DNA of 64,000 bases from Pontibacter korlensis (GCF_000973725.1 NZ_CP009621.1:1-64000), one strand, 5' to 3'. Numbered from the stretch's first letter, positions 16,511-25,377 are shown. Made by a program: numbers and translations. The notes: generated from the sequence alone by a model not told the origin.

Positions 16511-18410
16511 GAAAAAGCTTACCACAGCTCTACTGGCTGTATTGACCAGTGTGGGTGCTATGGCGCAAATGCCAGCCGAAGCACCTATGCCAGCTCCTGC
16601 AGATTACTTTTTATTCCCGATTAAGCCTGGGGAGCGCAATTACTTGTCTGGCACCATGGGCGAAATTCGTTCAAACCACTTTCATGGCGGCCTCGATATC
16701 AAGACCGATCAGCGTGTGGGCCTGCATGTACACGCCGCTGCCGATGGTTATGTGTCGCGGGTAAAACAGTCTACCTACGGTTATGGTAACATCATTTATG
16801 TAACGCACCCCAATGGACTGGTAACTACTTATGCGCACCTGCTGGAGTTCTACAAGCCTTTGGCTGACCATATACTGCAAAAGCAGTATGAGAAACAGAC
16901 TTTTGAGCTAGAGCTTTTCCTGGAGCCGGGGCAGTTCCCTGTGAAACGTGGCGACGTGATCGGTCTGTCTGGTAACACAGGAGGCTCAGGAGGCCCGCAC
17001 CTGCACTTTGAAATACGGGATAAAGAGGACCGTCTGTACAACCCGCTCCGTTACACTTTTAAAGAGGTGCTCGACACCACGCCACCGGATATCTATAGCA
17101 TAGGTATCTCTCCGCTCAACATTCACTCCCGTGTAAGCAACGCGTTTGAGCGTGCTGAAATTCGCACCAAAAAAGTTGGAACAAACTATAGCTTACCTGA
17201 TACCGTGTACGCCCACGGCTTGTTGGGGCTGGAGTTGCAGACGATAGACCGCCTGGACGGAGCAGCCAACAAGAACGGAACACAGGAGGTAACCTTGTTT
17301 GTGAACGGCGAGCAGCTGTATACCCACTATATCGACAGAGTTCCTTTTGAGCTCTCAAGGCAGGTATCGCAGCATATTAACTACAACCAATACAAGCGCC
17401 GGGGCAACACTTACCAAAAAGCATTTATAGACTACGGCAACGACCTGCCACTCTACAAAGCAAATGGCAAGGATGGCCGCCTCACAGTAGCGCCAGACTC
17501 AGTATACCAGGTTAAGCTTCTTGCACGGGACTCTTATAACAACAGCTCCACCCTTAGCTTTGTGGTAAAAGGCCAGAAACCGACTTTTACCCAAACCAGG
17601 TCGGCAAGTGCTAAAAAGCCAAATATCAGCTACGAAATTGTAGGCAATGTACTTAAGATCAGTGCAACCGACACCAGCAGCACACCTCAGAACATCGAGT
17701 TGTTCGTAGGTGGAAAAGAGCTGATACTGGTGCCTAGCTATGTCAATAATTCGGTATCGGTAAGCCTTTATGACCTGCGTGCCGGTTTGCCGGACTCTAT
17801 GCGTTTCTGTGGCTTAAAGACGAGCTTTGGCTTAGAGAAGATGGTTCCGCCAGCCAAGGACTTCCAGTTCACGAACCGCTACCTAAAGGTGCTCTTCGAT
17901 AAGCAATCGCTTTACGACACGCTTTACCTGCAAACAAGCCTTGATAACGGGGTGTATACTATTGGCGACTATTTCACGCCATTGCACAAGGCCATAAAAG
18001 TGACCATCAAGCCAGACACAACAGGCTTGGACCTCAGCAAAGCTGCGGTATACTTTTTGGGTACCGGCCGTGGCCGCGGTTACACTGGCGGAAAGTGGGA
18101 AGGAAACACCATCACCTTCACCACTAAAAACATGGGCAAGTTTAAGGTCTTGGAAGATACCAGAGCGCCTTACATCAAACTGGCAAGCAAGAGCAGTAAC
18201 GGTATCAGCTTCAAAATCTCGGATGATCTGTCGGGGCTAAACTCGTTTAACGCCTGGGTTGACGGAAAGTGGCTTCTGATGAAGTATGAGCATAAAACCG
18301 CCACCATCTGGTCTGAAAAGCTTGACAAAAGTGTACCTTTGTCTGGCAAGGTGATTTTGAAGGTGAAGGATAATGCTGGCAACGAAGCCACCTATACGGG
18401 TAGAATTTAA
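16470..18410 (+). CDS. M23-family peptidase (LytM/lysostaphin-like endopeptidase)
   Basis: About 646 residues from ATG 16470, which overlaps the FAH gene by 41 bp; a TTG at 16491 is an alternative just before the signal peptide core (ALLAVLTSVGAMAQ). The M23 zinc site is HFHGGLD (first His/Asp ligands) and HLHFEIRD (catalytic His and ligand), with the Gly-rich NTGGSGGPH segment before it. The remaining ~450 residues are predicted beta-sandwich domains of unknown role. The family cuts peptidoglycan cross-bridges or acts as an amidase activator. The protein is periplasmic or outer-membrane associated. Confidence 0.88.
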   Translation: MLKTRNSLILKLDKKKLTTALLAVLTSVGAMAQMPAEAPMPAPADYFLFPIKPGERNYLSGTMGEIRSNHFHGGLDIKTDQRVGLHVHAAADGYVSRVKQSTYGYGNIIYVTHPNGLVTTYAHLLEFYKPLADHILQKQYEKQTFELELFLEPGQFPVKRGDVIGLSGNTGGSGGPHLHFEIRDKEDRLYNPLRYTFKEVLDTTPPDIYSIGISPLNIHSRVSNAFERAEIRTKKVGTNYSLPDTVYAHGLLGLELQTIDRLDGAANKNGTQEVTLFVNGEQLYTHYIDRVPFELSRQVSQHINYNQYKRRGNTYQKAFIDYGNDLPLYKANGKDGRLTVAPDSVYQVKLLARDSYNNSSTLSFVVKGQKPTFTQTRSASAKKPNISYEIVGNVLKISATDTSSTPQNIELFVGGKELILVPSYVNNSVSVSLYDLRAGLPDSMRFCGLKTSFGLEKMVPPAKDFQFTNRYLKVLFDKQSLYDTLYLQTSLDNGVYTIGDYFTPLHKAIKVTIKPDTTGLDLSKAAVYFLGTGRGRGYTGGKWEGNTITFTTKNMGKFKVLEDTRAPYIKLASKSSNGISFKISDDLSGLNSFNAWVDGKWLLMKYEHKTATIWSEKLDKSVPLSGKVILKVKDNAGNEATYTGRI

Positions 18411-18419
18411 TGTAATACT

Positions 18420-18497
18420 GTATCATGACACACGAATCACGTATCACGACCCTAAAACTGGAGCTTATCGTGCTACATGATACGTGCTACGAGATAC
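18420..18497. repeat. Long imperfect inverted repeat between the peptidase and bcp
   Basis: Two ~30-bp arms (18420-18449 and 18468-18497) are inverted copies built from GTATCA / CACG / GTATCACGA-like words, with an 18-bp spacer. About two thirds of positions pair, with several mismatches. It follows the M23 stop by 9 bp. It has no T-run, so it is not a standard terminator, and it looks like a dispersed intergenic repeat. Confidence 0.55.
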
Positions 18498-18510
18498 CTA
18501 AAACGAAACT

Positions 18511-18960
18511 ATGACACTGAACATCGGAGACAAAGCGCCAGAGTTCGACGGCAAAGACCAGAATGGCAACACTGTAAAGCTAAGCGACTACCGCGGCAAG
18601 AAAGTTATCTTATACTTTTACCCGAAGGATAACACCAGCGGCTGTACTGCCCAAGCCTGCAACCTCCGCGACAACTACAGCGACCTTCAGCAGGAAGGTT
18701 ATGAGGTAATCGGAGTAAGCACTGACAGCGAAAAGTCGCACCAAAACTTTATAGGCAAGCACCAGCTGCCTTTTACGCTCATTGCCGATACTGATAAGCA
18801 GATAGTGGAGCAATATGGCGTTTGGCAGGAAAAATCGATGTATGGGCGCAAGTATATGGGCACGATGCGCTACACTTTCATCATCGACGAAAACGGCGTC
18901 ATCCAGGACATCATCACCAAAGTAAAAACCAAAGAGCACACCGCTCAGATACTGAAGTAA
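18511..18960 (+). CDS. bcp: Thioredoxin-dependent peroxiredoxin, Bcp/PrxQ type
   Basis: 149 residues, a full-length atypical 2-Cys peroxiredoxin. The active-site region NTSGCTAQAC places the peroxidatic Cys45 and resolving Cys50 five residues apart, the PrxQ alpha-2 arrangement. Also present are YFYPKD and the conserved Arg in MRYTFIID. It reduces hydrogen peroxide and organic hydroperoxides using thioredoxin in the cytosol. ATG 18511 lies 14 bp after the inverted repeat, and a terminator follows the gene. Confidence 0.93.
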   Translation: MTLNIGDKAPEFDGKDQNGNTVKLSDYRGKKVILYFYPKDNTSGCTAQACNLRDNYSDLQQEGYEVIGVSTDSEKSHQNFIGKHQLPFTLIADTDKQIVEQYGVWQEKSMYGRKYMGTMRYTFIIDENGVIQDIITKVKTKEHTAQILK

Positions 18961-18974
18961 TTCAGAAAAGCACA

Positions 18975-19011
18975 AACGCAGCTCACCAACCAAGGTAGCT
19001 GCGTTTTTTTT
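18975..19011 (+). terminator. Rho-independent terminator of bcp
   Basis: A 9-bp stem AACGCAGCT/AGCTGCGTT (18975-18983 with 18996-19004) is followed by seven further Ts (19005-19011). It lies 15 bp after the bcp stop. Confidence 0.85.
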
Positions 19012-19118
19012 GCTATATTTACTTTGACTTTTACCGTAAGTTCGCTTAATCTAGTACGAATATCACGTAAAAAAGCGGAAACGAATCCATTAATCCTTAA
19101 TCCTTTAAATTATAAACT

Positions 19119-19976
19119 GTGAATCCACACAATCAAAGCATTGACGAGCTAAAGCAGACCGCAGCGCAGGTGCGCCGCGATATCGTGCGCATGGTGCATG
19201 CGGTTAACTCCGGCCACCCAGGCGGCTCGCTTGGCTGTACAGATTTTTTTGTTTCGCTGTATTTCAGCGTAATGAACTACAGCACCGACTTTACTATGGA
19301 TGGCAAAGGTGAAGACCTGTTCTTCCTTTCCAACGGTCATATCTCACCAGTATGGTATAGCACGCTGGCTCGTGCAGGCTTCTTCGATGTAAAAGAACTA
19401 TCCACTTTCCGTAAGCTGAATTCAAGGCTGCAGGGCCACCCAACTACCCACGAAGGCTTGCCAGGGGTGCGCATTGCTTCTGGCTCACTAGGCCAGGGTC
19501 TTTCTGTAGCCATTGGTGCTGCACAGGCGAAAAAACTGAATAACGACGATAGCCTGGTGTACGTGCTGATGGGCGACGGTGAGCTGGAGGAAGGCCAGAT
19601 TTGGGAAGCAGCCATGTATGCCCCACACCATAAAGTAGATAACCTGATTGCTACCGTAGACCGCAACGGACAGCAGATCGACGGTTCAACAGCAGAAGTT
19701 GGCGGTCTTGGCGATCTGCGCGCGAAGTTCGAAGCCTTTGGCTGGCATGTAATGGAGGCTGATGGTAACAACTTTGAGCTACTGCTACCTGCCCTGGAAG
19801 AAGCTAAAGCAGCCACCGGAAAAGGTAAACCAGTAATTATACTGCTGGACACTGAAATGGGCTTTGGTGTAGACTATATGATGGGCTCTCACAAGTGGCA
19901 CGGTGTGGCTCCTAATGACGAGCAGCTAGAGATAGCCTTGCAACAGTTAGCAGTAAACACAGCTGCCGATTATTAA
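19119..19976 (+). CDS. Transketolase, N-terminal (TPP-binding) subunit
   Basis: 285 residues corresponding to the first half of a full transketolase. The hallmarks are NSGHPGGSLG, GHISPVWY, GSLGQGLSVAIGAA and the TPP/Mg motif GDGELEEGQIWE with VDRNGQQ. It moves two-carbon units between sugar phosphates in the pentose phosphate pathway as a heteromer with the C-terminal subunit. GTG 19119 is the start; no ATG precedes it in frame. Unusually, the C-terminal partner is not adjacent: a vWA gene (20022-21413) lies between. Confidence 0.92.
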   Translation: MNPHNQSIDELKQTAAQVRRDIVRMVHAVNSGHPGGSLGCTDFFVSLYFSVMNYSTDFTMDGKGEDLFFLSNGHISPVWYSTLARAGFFDVKELSTFRKLNSRLQGHPTTHEGLPGVRIASGSLGQGLSVAIGAAQAKKLNNDDSLVYVLMGDGELEEGQIWEAAMYAPHHKVDNLIATVDRNGQQIDGSTAEVGGLGDLRAKFEAFGWHVMEADGNNFELLLPALEEAKAATGKGKPVIILLDTEMGFGVDYMMGSHKWHGVAPNDEQLEIALQQLAVNTAADY

Positions 19977-20021
19977 TCCATACGTAAGCACCTGAGTTCT
20001 CACCCCTGCTGGTTTTAGCAC

Positions 20022-21413
20022 ATGGTAAGTTGGAGTAAAAGTATAGCAGCCTTGCTTTTATTGCTGATGTTTACAGCAACAGGCGCTTCTTTTGCTCAGG
20101 AGCAAAAGCCACGGCCTAAAACACGCATCCTGTTTCTGCTGGATGCTTCAGGAAGCATGCTGGCTAAGTGGGAAGACAGCGACCGTATGATGGTTGCTAA
20201 AAACCTACTCAGCCACCTGGTAGACTCACTGGACCGCTACGAAAACGTGGAAGTAGCGCTGCGGGCGTATGGCCATCAGTTCGGCCGCGAGCGCAACGAC
20301 TGCAAAGACACAAAGCTGGAGGTACCCTTTGGCGAAGACAATGCCGATGCCATCAAGAAAAAGCTAGAGGCCATTGTACCCAGAGGAAACACTCCTATTA
20401 CGTACTCGCTGCAGCAGGCAGCAGGTGATTTTCCTGAAGACCGCTCGCGCAATGTACTCATACTTATCACAGATGGTTTGGAGTCTTGTGGAGGTGACCC
20501 TTGTGCCACCTCAGAGGCACTGCAGAAGAAGCGCATTTTTCTGCGCCCCTTTGTCATTGGCATTGGCATTGAGCCTCAGCACGAAAAGCAACTGAATTGT
20601 ATCGGCCAGTATTTTAACGCTGCCGATATCAAGACCTTTGAAACGGTGCTGTCTGAGATTGTGACGCAGGCGCTGAGCCAAACTACTGTGAGTGTGGAAC
20701 TGCTGGATGAGCAAGGGCGCCCAACCGAAACAGGGGTAAACATGACGTTTGTGAATGCCTTAACCGGTGAAGCAGAATATGACTATGTGCATTACCTCGA
20801 TGGTAAAGGCAAAACCGATGTGCTGGATGTAGATGCTCTTCTGCCCTACCACCTCCTGATAAATACAGTGCCTCCAGTTTTGGAGCGTGACCTGAGCATT
20901 AAGCCAGGCAAACACAACGTAGTACAGGTAAAAGCCCCGCAAGGAGAACTGTACCTAAGGCAGGATGGTCCGTCTCCTTACAGGGTGCTGAACACGATCA
21001 TACGAACTGCCGGGTCAGATAAAACATTGAACGTGCAGACCTTCGGTGACCGGCACAAGTACCTTACTGGCAGATATGACCTGGAGATACTGACTATGCC
21101 ACGCATCATCATCCGTAATGTGGAGGTAAAGCAGGGGGAAACGAACACTATTACCATACCTCCTCCTGGCCAGTTGGCCATACCTACACAGGTGCAGGGC
21201 TTTGGCAGTGTGTATGAGCTGCACGAGAGTGGCGCCCAGCGTTGGCTTTGCAACCTGCCGGAGGACAACAGCAAGCTGACCATGGCTCTACAGCCAGGAA
21301 AGTATAAAATAGTTTACCGAATGAAAACCGCCCAGTCGAGCAAGTTTACCTTTGTACAGGACTTTACTATCCGGTCGGGCGCTACGACAACCGTAAGAAT
21401 TTTTAACAGATAA
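20022..21413 (+). CDS. Secreted von Willebrand factor type A domain protein
   Basis: 463 residues. A signal peptide (1-25, ending ASFAQ) is followed by a vWA domain with an intact metal-ion-dependent adhesion site: DASGSM (41-46), GNTPIT and ITDGLESC. Four cysteines fall within the vWA part. The C-terminal ~240 residues look like beta-sandwich repeats (each with a GELYLRQD/GQLAIPTQ-like opening). Such proteins bind protein partners in the periplasm or at the surface; the role here is unknown. It sits between the two transketolase subunit genes in the same orientation, with 45 and 64 bp gaps, so it may be co-expressed with them. Confidence 0.85.
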   Translation: MVSWSKSIAALLLLLMFTATGASFAQEQKPRPKTRILFLLDASGSMLAKWEDSDRMMVAKNLLSHLVDSLDRYENVEVALRAYGHQFGRERNDCKDTKLEVPFGEDNADAIKKKLEAIVPRGNTPITYSLQQAAGDFPEDRSRNVLILITDGLESCGGDPCATSEALQKKRIFLRPFVIGIGIEPQHEKQLNCIGQYFNAADIKTFETVLSEIVTQALSQTTVSVELLDEQGRPTETGVNMTFVNALTGEAEYDYVHYLDGKGKTDVLDVDALLPYHLLINTVPPVLERDLSIKPGKHNVVQVKAPQGELYLRQDGPSPYRVLNTIIRTAGSDKTLNVQTFGDRHKYLTGRYDLEILTMPRIIIRNVEVKQGETNTITIPPPGQLAIPTQVQGFGSVYELHESGAQRWLCNLPEDNSKLTMALQPGKYKIVYRMKTAQSSKFTFVQDFTIRSGATTTVRIFNR

Positions 21414-21477
21414 ATAGCCTTACAGGCCTACTGCAAACATACTGTAAGCTATCTGAACAGAAGAAAAAAACATACAG

Positions 21478-22431
21478 ATGAAAGAGTATACTTATACAGA
21501 GAAAAAAGACACCCGCTCTGGGTTCGGTGACGGCCTCCTTGAAGTTGGCCGTAAAAACCCGAATGTAGTAGGCCTTTGTGCTGACTTGATCGGCTCCTTG
21601 AAAATGGGCGCTTTCCAGAAGGAGTTTCCGGAGCGTTTCTTTCAGGTTGGTATCGCTGAGGCTAACATGATGGGCCTTGCCGCCGGTATGACTATCGGAG
21701 GTAAAATCCCTTACACAGGCACATTCGCCAATTTCTCTACAGGCCGTGTATACGACCAGATCCGTCAGTCTATTGCTTACTCAGGTAAGAACGTAAAAAT
21801 CTGCGCCTCACACGCTGGACTTACGTTGGGTGAGGATGGTGCCACGCACCAAATACTGGAAGACATTGGCATGATGAAAATGCTGCCAGGTATGACTGTT
21901 ATCAATCCTTGTGACTATAACCAGACCAAGGCGGCTACCATCGCAATTGCCGAGTACGAGGGCCCGGTTTACCTGCGTTTCGGCCGTCCGGTTGTACCTA
22001 TCTTCACGCCTGCCGATCAGAAATTCGAGATTGGTAAAGCTGTGATGCTAAATGAAGGTACTGATGTAAGCATATTCGCTACCGGTCACCTGGTTTGGAA
22101 GGCTATACTTGCCGGTAAAATGCTGGCTGATAAAGGCATTTCGGCAGAAATTATCAACATCCACACCATTAAGCCACTGGATGCAGAGGCAGTATTGGCA
22201 TCTGTTGCAAAAACACGCTGCGTAGTTACTGCAGAAGAGCACAACCGCCTTGGCGGCCTTGGCGACAGTATTGCACAGGTATTAGCAGCTAACACGCCAG
22301 CTCCACAGGAGTATGTGGCCGTGAACGATACCTTTGGCGAGTCTGGTACTCCGGAGGAGCTGATGGAGAAGTATGGCCTGACCGAGAACGATATTGTAGC
22401 AGCCGCTGAGCGTGTTATCAGTAGAAAATAA
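21478..22431 (+). CDS. Transketolase, C-terminal subunit
   Basis: 317 residues carrying the pyrimidine-binding and C-terminal domains of transketolase. Hallmarks are VVGLCADLIGSLKMG, RFFQVGIAEANMMGLAAGM with the catalytic Glu, SHAGLTLGEDGATHQ, and a C-terminal domain with NIHTIKPLDAE and EEHNRLGGLGDSI. It pairs with the N-terminal subunit encoded at 19119-19976. ATG 21478 is the start. A strong terminator follows. Confidence 0.92.
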   Translation: MKEYTYTEKKDTRSGFGDGLLEVGRKNPNVVGLCADLIGSLKMGAFQKEFPERFFQVGIAEANMMGLAAGMTIGGKIPYTGTFANFSTGRVYDQIRQSIAYSGKNVKICASHAGLTLGEDGATHQILEDIGMMKMLPGMTVINPCDYNQTKAATIAIAEYEGPVYLRFGRPVVPIFTPADQKFEIGKAVMLNEGTDVSIFATGHLVWKAILAGKMLADKGISAEIINIHTIKPLDAEAVLASVAKTRCVVTAEEHNRLGGLGDSIAQVLAANTPAPQEYVAVNDTFGESGTPEELMEKYGLTENDIVAAAERVISRK

Positions 22432-22457
22432 AAGACTTCAAAAGCCATCCTACATTT

Positions 22458-22494
22458 TAGAGGGAGATACAGCGTTATCTCCCTCTATTTTTTT
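22458..22494 (+). terminator. Rho-independent terminator after the transketolase operon
   Basis: A perfect 12-bp stem TAGAGGGAGATA/TATCTCCCTCTA with a 6-base loop is followed by seven Ts (22488-22494). Confidence 0.9.
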
Positions 22495-22575
22495 AGTATA
22501 CTTGCTGTTATCTCAAAAGCAAAGTCACAGAAACCAAAGCTACAGTTACTGCGCTAGATTATCGACACCTTTCCA

Positions 22576-23115
22576 TTGGAAGATAAAGAGTTACTTGAAA
22601 AATTCGCCCAACCAGAGAGCCGCAACGTGGCCTTTAACCAGCTTGTGCGCAAGTACCAGGAAAAAGTGTACTGGCACATTCGCAAGATGGTAATAGACCA
22701 TGACGATGCCGACGACCTGACACAGGACGTGTTTGTGAAGGTGTGGAAGAACCTCGATAATTTTCGCCAGGATGCTCAGCTTTATACCTGGATTTACCGT
22801 ATTGCCACCAACGAATGCCTCTCCTTCCTGTCCAGCAAGAAAAGGAAATTCTTTCTGCCCCTGAACGACGTAACAGCCGAACTAATGGAGAAGGTAGAAG
22901 CATCGCCAGATCTGGCTGGCGATGAGGTACAGAAAAAGCTTCAGAAAGCCATTCTACTCCTGCCAGACAAGCAGCGCCTGGTATTTAACATGAAGTACTT
23001 TGATGAGATGAAGTATGAAGAGATGTCTGAGATATTAGGCACCTCTGTGGGCGCATTAAAGGCATCCTACCACATCGCAGTAAAAAAAATTGAAGAATTT
23101 CTGAAGCAAGATTAA
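22576..23115 (+). CDS. RNA polymerase sigma factor, ECF (sigma-70) family
   Basis: 179 residues. Region 2 is seen in DDADDLTQDVFVKVWKNLDNFR and TWIYRIATNECLSFL. Region 4 is seen in LLPDKQRLVFNMKYFDEMKYEEMSEILGTSVGALKASYHIAVKKI, a helix-turn-helix. The only plausible start is TTG 22576. It heads a three-gene set with a small membrane protein and a secreted sensor-like protein, the usual layout of Bacteroidota ECF modules. The small membrane protein is not a FecR-type anti-sigma, so the regulatory input is likely envelope stress rather than TonB-dependent uptake; that is an inference. Confidence 0.92.
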   Translation: MEDKELLEKFAQPESRNVAFNQLVRKYQEKVYWHIRKMVIDHDDADDLTQDVFVKVWKNLDNFRQDAQLYTWIYRIATNECLSFLSSKKRKFFLPLNDVTAELMEKVEASPDLAGDEVQKKLQKAILLLPDKQRLVFNMKYFDEMKYEEMSEILGTSVGALKASYHIAVKKIEEFLKQD

Positions 23116-23158
23116 ACTATAAAGTAGAAGCGTACTCTAACAGATAGAGTTGAGAAGA

Positions 23159-23593
23159 ATGAAGAAAGAAATAAAGCTTAGCGACATACCAAAGCGCCAG
23201 CCCTATCAGGCTCCGGAGGGATACTTTGACCGCCTGCCAATGCGCGTGATGGAACGCACAGCTGCCAAAGAGCAGGAACAGACCACATGGCTGCCGAACC
23301 TTTGGCGCCCGCTACGCTTGGCTGTGGCTCCGCTGCTACTGCTGTTGCTGTTTGTAGGTGTGTATTTCTACAGCAAATCAAGCGAGTCTGAAAAGCAAAT
23401 CATCAACCTGGCTACCGTGTCTGATACTGCTATCATGGATTACCTGAGCACCTATGCAACCCTGGAAACAGCTGACTTTGCCGAGCTAAATAACCTGCGT
23501 GAGCAGGAGCTTCCGGCAGAGGTACTAAACGTAAGCGCTACAGCTGCCGAAGAGGAGCTGGAGTATTACAACCTAAATGACATTGATTATTAA
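23159..23593 (+). CDS. Small single-pass membrane protein of the ECF module (putative anti-sigma)
   Basis: 144 residues from ATG 23159 (a TTG at 23150 is also in frame). A cytosolic N-terminus containing a PYQAPEGYFDRLP motif precedes one transmembrane helix (about 54-74) and an acidic periplasmic tail. The 'PEGYFD' N-terminus is common to Bacteroidota proteins encoded beside ECF sigma factors. The arrangement (cytosolic head, one helix, periplasmic tail) is that of an anti-sigma factor, but no zinc-binding anti-sigma motif is present. Anti-sigma function is inferred from position. The 3' end lies just 7 bp before the next ATG. Confidence 0.75.
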   Translation: MKKEIKLSDIPKRQPYQAPEGYFDRLPMRVMERTAAKEQEQTTWLPNLWRPLRLAVAPLLLLLLFVGVYFYSKSSESEKQIINLATVSDTAIMDYLSTYATLETADFAELNNLREQELPAEVLNVSATAAEEELEYYNLNDIDY

Positions 23594-23600
23594 TTCACCC

Positions 23601-24053
23601 ATGAAGCGTTTTACTTTGTTTTTATTTTTATGCTGTGCACTTGCACTGGGCAGCACTGTTGCCGTAGCACAGGACAGCCGTACGCAAGAGCGCAGAGAAA
23701 ATGTTGAGGCAGCTAAAATAGCCTACCTCACTGATAAAATGGGGCTTAGCTCTGAGCAATCCCAGAAGTTCTGGCCCCTCTACAATGAGTATGAGAACAA
23801 GCGCCGTACTCTTATAAAAGGTTACCGCAGCGGTTACCGCCGGGATGTAGAAGAGCTGAGTGAGCAGGAGGCAAAAGCCCGGATAGACAATATGTTCATT
23901 ACAAAAGAAAAGGAGCTGGAGCTGGAAAAGGAGTATGCCAACAGGTACCTGAAGATCATCTCTAACAAGCAGCTCATTAAGCTCTACCGCGGAGAGCGCG
24001 AGTTTACTAAAATGCTCCTTAAGCGCCTGGACGAGAAGCGGGCACGCAACTAA
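23601..24053 (+). CDS. Periplasmic Spy/CpxP-like sensor protein of the ECF module
   Basis: 150 residues from ATG 23601, which gives a clean signal peptide (ending VAVAQ). The mature part is highly charged and helical, with the pattern LTDKMGLSSEQSQKFWPLYNEYENKR that resembles the LTxxQ helices of CpxP/Spy periplasmic proteins. Such proteins sense or chaperone misfolded envelope proteins. Its place as third gene behind an ECF sigma factor and a membrane protein fits a sensing role; this is inferred. It ends with a basic helix and is followed by a terminator. Confidence 0.8.
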   Translation: MKRFTLFLFLCCALALGSTVAVAQDSRTQERRENVEAAKIAYLTDKMGLSSEQSQKFWPLYNEYENKRRTLIKGYRSGYRRDVEELSEQEAKARIDNMFITKEKELELEKEYANRYLKIISNKQLIKLYRGEREFTKMLLKRLDEKRARN

Positions 24054-24079
24054 GAAAGAATTTGGCTAAAGTTGAGAAG

Positions 24080-24112
24080 AAAAGGCACTACCGTTACGGA
24101 GTGCCTTTTTCT
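24080..24112 (+). terminator. Terminator of the ECF module
   Basis: A 10-bp stem AAAAGGCACT/AGTGCCTTTT (24080-24089 with 24100-24109) ends in a T-rich run, 27 bp after the last stop codon of the operon. Confidence 0.8.
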
Positions 24113-24156
24113 ATTATGAGGTATTTTAGGCTGCCTTGTCTGCAGCTAGCTTTAGT

Positions 24157-24876
24157 CTAATATACTTCCAGCAGGAAGTTTAGATCATCGGTTGTTTTAA
24201 ACTCCATAGGCTTCTCAGCCTGCAGGAAAACGCGTGCTGTATGTGGCCCCACCAGTCTAATCTTATCACCCTGCACGCGCAGCATGCTGCCCTCCCGCAG
24301 GCCTACTACCGGCTGACGGTTATGGTGATGAAACTCAGCGATGCGTGTATCGCGGGTCTCGCCCATGTGCGTAGAGTTCGGCTCTGGATCCAGGAAATGT
24401 GGGTTGATGTTGAATGGGACTAACTCAAGTGCATTGAAGGTTTTTACATGCACAATAGGCATGTCGTTGGTTGTGCCAATGGTACGGCCTGCTACGTTCG
24501 TGCCTGCACTGGTACCCATGTAGGGCATACCTTGCTGTACACGCTCCCGCAGTGGCTCCACCAGCTTTTGTTGGTATAACTGGCGCAAGAGCACAAAAGT
24601 GTTGCCTCCGCCAATAAAAACTGCCTCTGCCTCCTTTACTGCTTTTGCCGGCTCGTCGTACTCGTGTGCACCGCTTACGTTAATGCCCCATTTCTCGAAA
24701 GCCTCGCGCGCCCTGGCAGTGTAATCTTTATGCGAAATACCTCCCGGGCGGGCATAAGGTATAAACAAGATGCTCTTCTTGCCCTCTAGCAAGGCCTTTG
24801 TCTCCTCCTCTGCATGCTCCAGGTAACCGGTGCCATGGGTGGTAGAGGTACTAATCAAAAGTAAATTTCTGCTCAT
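24157..24876 (-). CDS. pepE: Dipeptidase E (peptidase S51 family)
   Basis: About 239 residues from ATG 24876 (TTG 24882 is in frame upstream). The family signature is clear: AVFIGGGNTFVLL, the nucleophile Ser in GTSAGTNVA (about residue 123), and FNINPHFLDP with the catalytic His. PepE cleaves N-terminal Asp-X dipeptides in the cytosol using a Ser-His-Glu/Asp triad. Length matches the E. coli enzyme closely. It stands alone on the minus strand, convergent with the ECF module terminator. Confidence 0.92.
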   Translation of the reverse strand: MSRNLLLISTSTTHGTGYLEHAEEETKALLEGKKSILFIPYARPGGISHKDYTARAREAFEKWGINVSGAHEYDEPAKAVKEAEAVFIGGGNTFVLLRQLYQQKLVEPLRERVQQGMPYMGTSAGTNVAGRTIGTTNDMPIVHVKTFNALELVPFNINPHFLDPEPNSTHMGETRDTRIAEFHHHNRQPVVGLREGSMLRVQGDKIRLVGPHTARVFLQAEKPMEFKTTDDLNFLLEVY

Positions 24877-25017
24877 GCCCAAAGATAGGAAAATTGAGAT
24901 GAGGCAGTAACTAGTTTTATGAACTGGTTACCTACACACGAACTTAAGCCATCAAGTACAAAAAGGTGAAACTGCTGCGTGCTTAGCAGCAATAAGTGCT
25001 GCAGCTCATTAAACACC

Positions 25018-25278
25018 TTACTTATCTTTCCTCTGCGGCTTTAGCTTTAGTTTGATGGTTTCCAGGTAAGGCTCTAACTGGCGTGAACTAGTTAGGGCAC
25101 GTACTAAACCGATGCTTTTCAGGTCGTACAAAAACCAGATTTCTACATAAAAATCGTGGAGCCAGTAGAGGTCTATTTTACACCAGCCTTTAATGCGATG
25201 GTATAGATAATGCCCCTGCTCCAGGGCCAGCGTTGCCTGCAGCTGAGGAGGCAACTCATTAAATTCTTTGGCACTCAT
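25018..25278 (-). CDS. Small hypothetical protein
   Basis: 86 residues, no signal peptide or membrane helix. It is rich in aromatic residues (YLYHRIKGW, LYWLHDFYVEIWFLYDL) with a basic C-terminus. I do not recognise the family. The frame is open from a good ATG and the composition is protein-like. It lies between pepE and another short hypothetical gene on the same strand, separated from the latter by a terminator. Confidence 0.65.
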   Translation of the reverse strand: MSAKEFNELPPQLQATLALEQGHYLYHRIKGWCKIDLYWLHDFYVEIWFLYDLKSIGLVRALTSSRQLEPYLETIKLKLKPQRKDK

Positions 25279-25324
25279 GGGTAAAAGTTTCTTCTGCTAC
25301 ACAATCCAACATTTAGTTATTAAA

Positions 25325-25347
25325 AAAGGCTGCGCGAAGCAGCCTTT
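25325..25347 (-). terminator. Terminator of the short gene ending at 25378
   Basis: A 9-bp stem AAAGGCTGC/GCAGCCTTT with a 5-base loop. On the minus strand it is followed by a run of Ts (complement of 25322-25327). Confidence 0.75.
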
Positions 25348-25377
25348 ATGGTTTAACGTAAATTTTCTGATTTCGGT

